Shown here piece after piece: positions 5,377 through 7,930 of a stretch of DNA of 7,930 bases. The notes beneath the pieces were generated by a model. That model worked only from the letters and a program-made list of their open reading frames with translations. It did not search any database and was not told where the DNA came from. How positions within the stretch are numbered: position 1 is the stretch's first letter; the number at the start of each line of letters is the position of its first letter. Made by a program: the position numbers and the translations under genes. The stretch is from Methyloprofundus sp. Its GTDB lineage: Bacteria > Pseudomonadota > Gammaproteobacteria > Methylococcales > Methylomonadaceae. Location: the NCBI GenBank assembly GCA_030619185.1, contig JAUXBW010000107.1:1-7930 (forward strand), written 5' to 3'.

Positions 5377-5798
5377 TGGCAAACCGTAAGCGTAGAAAGC
5401 CCATGGCCGAGATTAATGTCGTGCCTTATATCGATGTGACCCTGGTTTTGTTGATTATTTTTATGATTACTGCACCCTTGATTCAATCCGGGGTTGACGT
5501 GGATTTACCGCAAGCGGATGCAAAAGATATAAGCCTGGAAGATATGCCTAGCCCGGTTATTATTACAATTACTAAAACAGGGCAGTTTTTTATTGATTTA
5601 GGCAATGGTGAAGATGACGAGCCAGTCACTGCCCGTGAACTTTTATTATTAACCCAGGCGGTACGCAAAAATAAACCTGCGACACAAGTCTATATCCGGG
5701 GGGATAAAGAGGTGGAATATGGCAAGGTTGTCACTGTGATGGCTGCTTTGAAAAATGCAGGCGTTCCCAATGTTGGCTTGATGACGGAAAATTTCTAA
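5376..5798 (+). CDS. tolR: TolR, proton-channel partner of TolQ
   Basis: The 140-residue protein belongs to the ExbD/TolR family. A short basic cytoplasmic start (MANRKRRKPMAEIN) is followed by one membrane helix (about 16-36) carrying D20 in VPYIDVTLVLLIIFM, equivalent to the essential Asp23 of E. coli TolR that carries protons. The periplasmic domain contains VDVDLPQA after the helix and YGKVVTVMAALKNAGVPNVGL near the end, both family signatures. TolR works as a dimer inside the TolQ ring and is thought to bind peptidoglycan when activated. An AGGT at 5363-5366 lies 9 bases before the ATG, and the start overlaps the tolQ stop. A six-G run at 5698-5703 encodes part of IRGDKE. Confidence 0.97.
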   Translation: MANRKRRKPMAEINVVPYIDVTLVLLIIFMITAPLIQSGVDVDLPQADAKDISLEDMPSPVIITITKTGQFFIDLGNGEDDEPVTARELLLLTQAVRKNKPATQVYIRGDKEVEYGKVVTVMAALKNAGVPNVGLMTENF

Positions 5799-5819
5799 CC
5801 CTGTATAAAATCAGCGACT

Positions 5820-6731
5820 ATGCGTAAATACTTTCTTTCATTTTTATTGGCATTCACATTGCACTTAAGTATTATTGCTCTATTTATATTTAATGCTACC
5901 GATAAGCCCTCTCATCCAAAAAAGCAAAAGCTTGCTCCAGAAACCATTATTACAGCGACTATTTTAGATGAGACCCTGGTTGTGGCCAAGGCAAATGAAC
6001 TAAAACAGCAGCAGGAGAGTAAAAAGCGCCTACAGCAAAAGAAAAAAGATGACTATGCCAGACAATTAAAACAGCAAAAGCAACAATTAAAGAAAATAAA
6101 AGAGCAACATATACAGGCTGAGAAAAGCGCAAAAAAACAAGCTGAGCAACGTAAAATTGCCGCTCTGCAAGAGCAGAAAAAACATGCTGAAGCGGTCAGA
6201 AAACGTCAAGCTGAAGAAAAAAAACGGGTATTAGAAAATAAACGTAAAGCAGAGGCAGAACGTGTTGCCGAAGAAAATCGCAAAGTAGAGCGGGCAAAAA
6301 AGGAGGCTGCACGTAAGGAAGTAGTAAAACAGCAGAAAATAGCAGCCGATAAAAGACAAAAAGAAATGCAGGAGTCACTGCAACTTGCCGCCGCAGAAGA
6401 GGCTGAACAAGATAGACAGCGGGTAGCAAATGCCAGAATTACCTCAAAGGCAGCATCCAATGCGGCAGTTTTAATTAAGCGCAAAATCACCCAAAACTGG
6501 AATCGCCCAGGATCAGTGCCTAAAAATTTGAAATGTAAAATTAAAATAGAATTATTACCTGGCGGCGATGTAATGAAGGTTGTTATCATCAAAAGTAGTG
6601 GTAACTCCCTGTTTGATGAGTCAACAGAGCGAGCCGTTAGAAAAGCCTCACCACTTCCGGTACCCAAAGACCCGATGGTGTTTAAAAAATTTAGAAGCTT
6701 TAATCTGGTGTTTGATCCGGATAAAAAATAA
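5820..6731 (+). CDS. tolA: TolA, transperiplasmic rod of the Tol-Pal system
   Basis: The 303-residue protein has the three-part TolA layout. An N-terminal anchor helix (about 4-24) includes the polar LAFTLHLS face that contacts TolQ/TolR. A long Lys/Glu/Gln/Ala-rich helical rod follows (about 57-205). The compact C-terminal TonB-like domain (about 207-303) has IKRKITQNWNRP, KIELLPGGDV and SGNSLFDESTERAVRKASPLPVP. The C-terminal domain binds TolB, Pal and often phage or colicin proteins. The rod is shorter than in E. coli (TolA there is about 421 residues). The C-terminal domain has a single cysteine (C239); the disulfide partner of E. coli TolA is a Phe here, as in Pseudomonas-type TolA. The start is 21 bases after tolR and lacks a clear Shine-Dalgarno. 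An eight-A run at 6217-6224 lies in the rod. Confidence 0.95.
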   Translation: MRKYFLSFLLAFTLHLSIIALFIFNATDKPSHPKKQKLAPETIITATILDETLVVAKANELKQQQESKKRLQQKKKDDYARQLKQQKQQLKKIKEQHIQAEKSAKKQAEQRKIAALQEQKKHAEAVRKRQAEEKKRVLENKRKAEAERVAEENRKVERAKKEAARKEVVKQQKIAADKRQKEMQESLQLAAAEEAEQDRQRVANARITSKAASNAAVLIKRKITQNWNRPGSVPKNLKCKIKIELLPGGDVMKVVIIKSSGNSLFDESTERAVRKASPLPVPKDPMVFKKFRSFNLVFDPDKK

Positions 6732-6744
6732 CCAAGAGTAAAAC

Positions 6745-7930
6745 GTGAATCAATTAACAAAAAATATCTTCGTATTATTAACCAGCTTGAACTTGATAGC
6801 ATTTAGCCCTGTGTTACGTGCTGAATTAACCATAGAAATTACGGAAAGTGTACAAAGTGCTTATAAAATTGCTGTCGTCCCCTTTGCTACACCTCAGGGG
6901 GGGGAGGAACAACTAAGTACCGATGTTGCTCAAATCATTGATAGCGATTTAGCAGGAAGTGGTTACTTTAAAGTGCTTACCAGGGGGGAAATGTTGACTT
7001 ACCCAACTCGCCCCGCACAGATTAAATTTCGTAACTGGACTGTATTAGGGCAGGATTATCTGGTGACCGGATATATCACTAAAGATAATAACCTCTATCA
7101 TGTACAAATGAGCCTATTTGATGTGTATAAAAAGGAACAATTGAAAGGTCTAAGAATTACAGTCGAAGCTGCATCACTAAAAATGGCGGCACACCATTTA
7201 AGTGACGCAATCTATCAGAAAATAACCGGAATTGCCGGTGTGTTTTCTACGCGCATTGCCTATGTGACTAGTGGTAATAATGAGCAAAATAAGCACAAGT
7301 ATATTTTACATGTCGCTGACTATGATGGTGCTAATGCGATATCCATTGCACAGTCTAAAGAACCCATTATGTCACCCGCCTGGTCACCTGACGGAACAAA
7401 AATTGCTTATGTTTCTTTTGAAAATAAAGTATCTGAAATTTTCATTCAGACCTTGAATACCGGCGAGCGAAAAAGTGTCGCAAAATATAAAGGCATTAAT
7501 GGATCGCCAGCCTGGTCGCCCGATGGCAAACAACTAGCGGTTACCTTGTCGAAGGAGGGGAATACAGATATTTTTATTTTAACTTTGGCGGATCTATCTT
7601 TAAGAAAATTAACAAAATCCTGGGCGATTGATACTGAAGCAGCCTGGTCACCCGATGGCAAGAAAATCTTATTTACTTCGAACCGTGGCAGTCGACCCCA
7701 GCTGTATTTGATGCCAAGTAATGGCCAGGGTAATGCTGTGCGGGTATCTTTTGATGGTAATTATAATACGCGAGGCTCTTTTTCTGCAGATGGAAGGAAT
7801 ATTGTGATGGTGCAAGGTGCGCGAGGCAATTACCGTATCGCCGTTTTAGATATTGCAACAGGCGCGAATAGAGTATTAACCAGCGGCCCTCTGGACGAGT
7901 CGCCTAGCTTCGCTCCCAATGGACAGACGA
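6745..7930 (+). CDS. tolB: TolB, periplasmic beta-propeller protein (3' end beyond window)
   Basis: The frame is open from a GTG at 6745 to the right edge, giving 395 residues; E. coli TolB has about 430, so roughly the last 35-40 are missing. GTG is the only likely start: an in-frame TAA sits just upstream (6739-6741), and AAGAG at 6734-6738 is a well-spaced ribosome-binding site. Residues 1-26 form a signal peptide ending PVLRA, with the mature protein beginning ELTIEITESVQ, the flexible TolA-binding tail. An N-terminal alpha/beta domain (KIAVVPFAT onwards) is followed by WD40-like PD40 propeller blades: SPAWSPDG (210-217), SPAWSPDG (254-261), AAWSPDG (299-305), GSFSADG (344-350) and SPSFAPNG (386-393). 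TolB binds Pal and TolA in the periplasm. An eight-G run (6897-6904) and a six-G run (6983-6988) lie early in the gene. Confidence 0.96.
   Translation, partial: MNQLTKNIFVLLTSLNLIAFSPVLRAELTIEITESVQSAYKIAVVPFATPQGGEEQLSTDVAQIIDSDLAGSGYFKVLTRGEMLTYPTRPAQIKFRNWTVLGQDYLVTGYITKDNNLYHVQMSLFDVYKKEQLKGLRITVEAASLKMAAHHLSDAIYQKITGIAGVFSTRIAYVTSGNNEQNKHKYILHVADYDGANAISIAQSKEPIMSPAWSPDGTKIAYVSFENKVSEIFIQTLNTGERKSVAKYKGINGSPAWSPDGKQLAVTLSKEGNTDIFILTLADLSLRKLTKSWAIDTEAAWSPDGKKILFTSNRGSRPQLYLMPSNGQGNAVRVSFDGNYNTRGSFSADGRNIVMVQGARGNYRIAVLDIATGANRVLTSGPLDESPSFAPNGQT

Noticed and set aside
6206..6802. Long minus-strand open frame (198 codons) opposite tolA
   Set aside because: It is the mirror of the Lys/Glu/Gln-rich tolA rod, whose codons give few stops on the other strand. 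The product is a low-complexity Ser/Phe/Leu/Ala sequence with no family signature, while tolA is certain.
7271..7858. Short open frames inside tolB on both strands
   Set aside because: All lie within the continuous TolB frame with its propeller repeats and have no independent support.
1..7930. CRISPR array, tRNA or rRNA genes, insertion sequence, defence system
   Set aside because: No regularly spaced repeats, cloverleaf-like segments, transposase-like proteins or defence domains were found on reading both strands. The exonuclease is isolated and has no defence-type partner beside it.

Overview
The window looks like the chromosome of an AT-rich Gram-negative bacterium, most likely a gammaproteobacterium. 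The main clue is a five-gene block in the order ybgC-tolQ-tolR-tolA-tolB, with overlapping or nearly touching genes and typical gammaproteobacterial protein sequences. I cannot name a genus from the sequence alone.

Layout. Positions 1-293 hold no gene I can establish, only a possible promoter near the right edge. Positions 294-1299 carry two overlapping plus-strand genes: a family 2 glycosyltransferase of the polyprenyl-phosphate mannosyltransferase (DPM1-like) type, and a small membrane protein of the lipid-A-disaccharide synthase N-terminal (LAB_N) family. A large minus-strand ArnT/PMT-like membrane glycosyltransferase ends only 4 bases after the second gene. Together the three fit an envelope glycan-modification route: charge a lipid carrier with a sugar, move it across the inner membrane, and transfer it to an acceptor such as lipid A. 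The sugar and the acceptor cannot be read from sequence.

About 400 bases of intergenic DNA follow. They contain a clear pair of inverted REP hairpins (a BIME-like element, 3013-3057) and a promoter-like site that may serve a very short open frame. A minus-strand gene (3328-3813) encodes a compact DEDDh 3'-5' exonuclease. Then comes about 490 bases of divergent intergenic DNA with another inverted repeat, an imperfect direct repeat, a pyrimidine tract and short open frames of doubtful status.

Positions 4307-7930 are the Tol part of the Tol-Pal system: YbgC thioesterase, the TolQ/TolR proton-driven motor, the TolA transperiplasmic rod and the TolB periplasmic propeller, which is cut by the window edge. 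These maintain outer-membrane integrity and constriction during division. The ruvABC genes often found upstream of ybgC in gammaproteobacteria are absent here. I found no RNA gene, CRISPR array, insertion sequence or evident novel defence system. The most noteworthy items are the BIME, the convergent glycosylation trio, and the 8-base G tracts inside tolQ and tolB.
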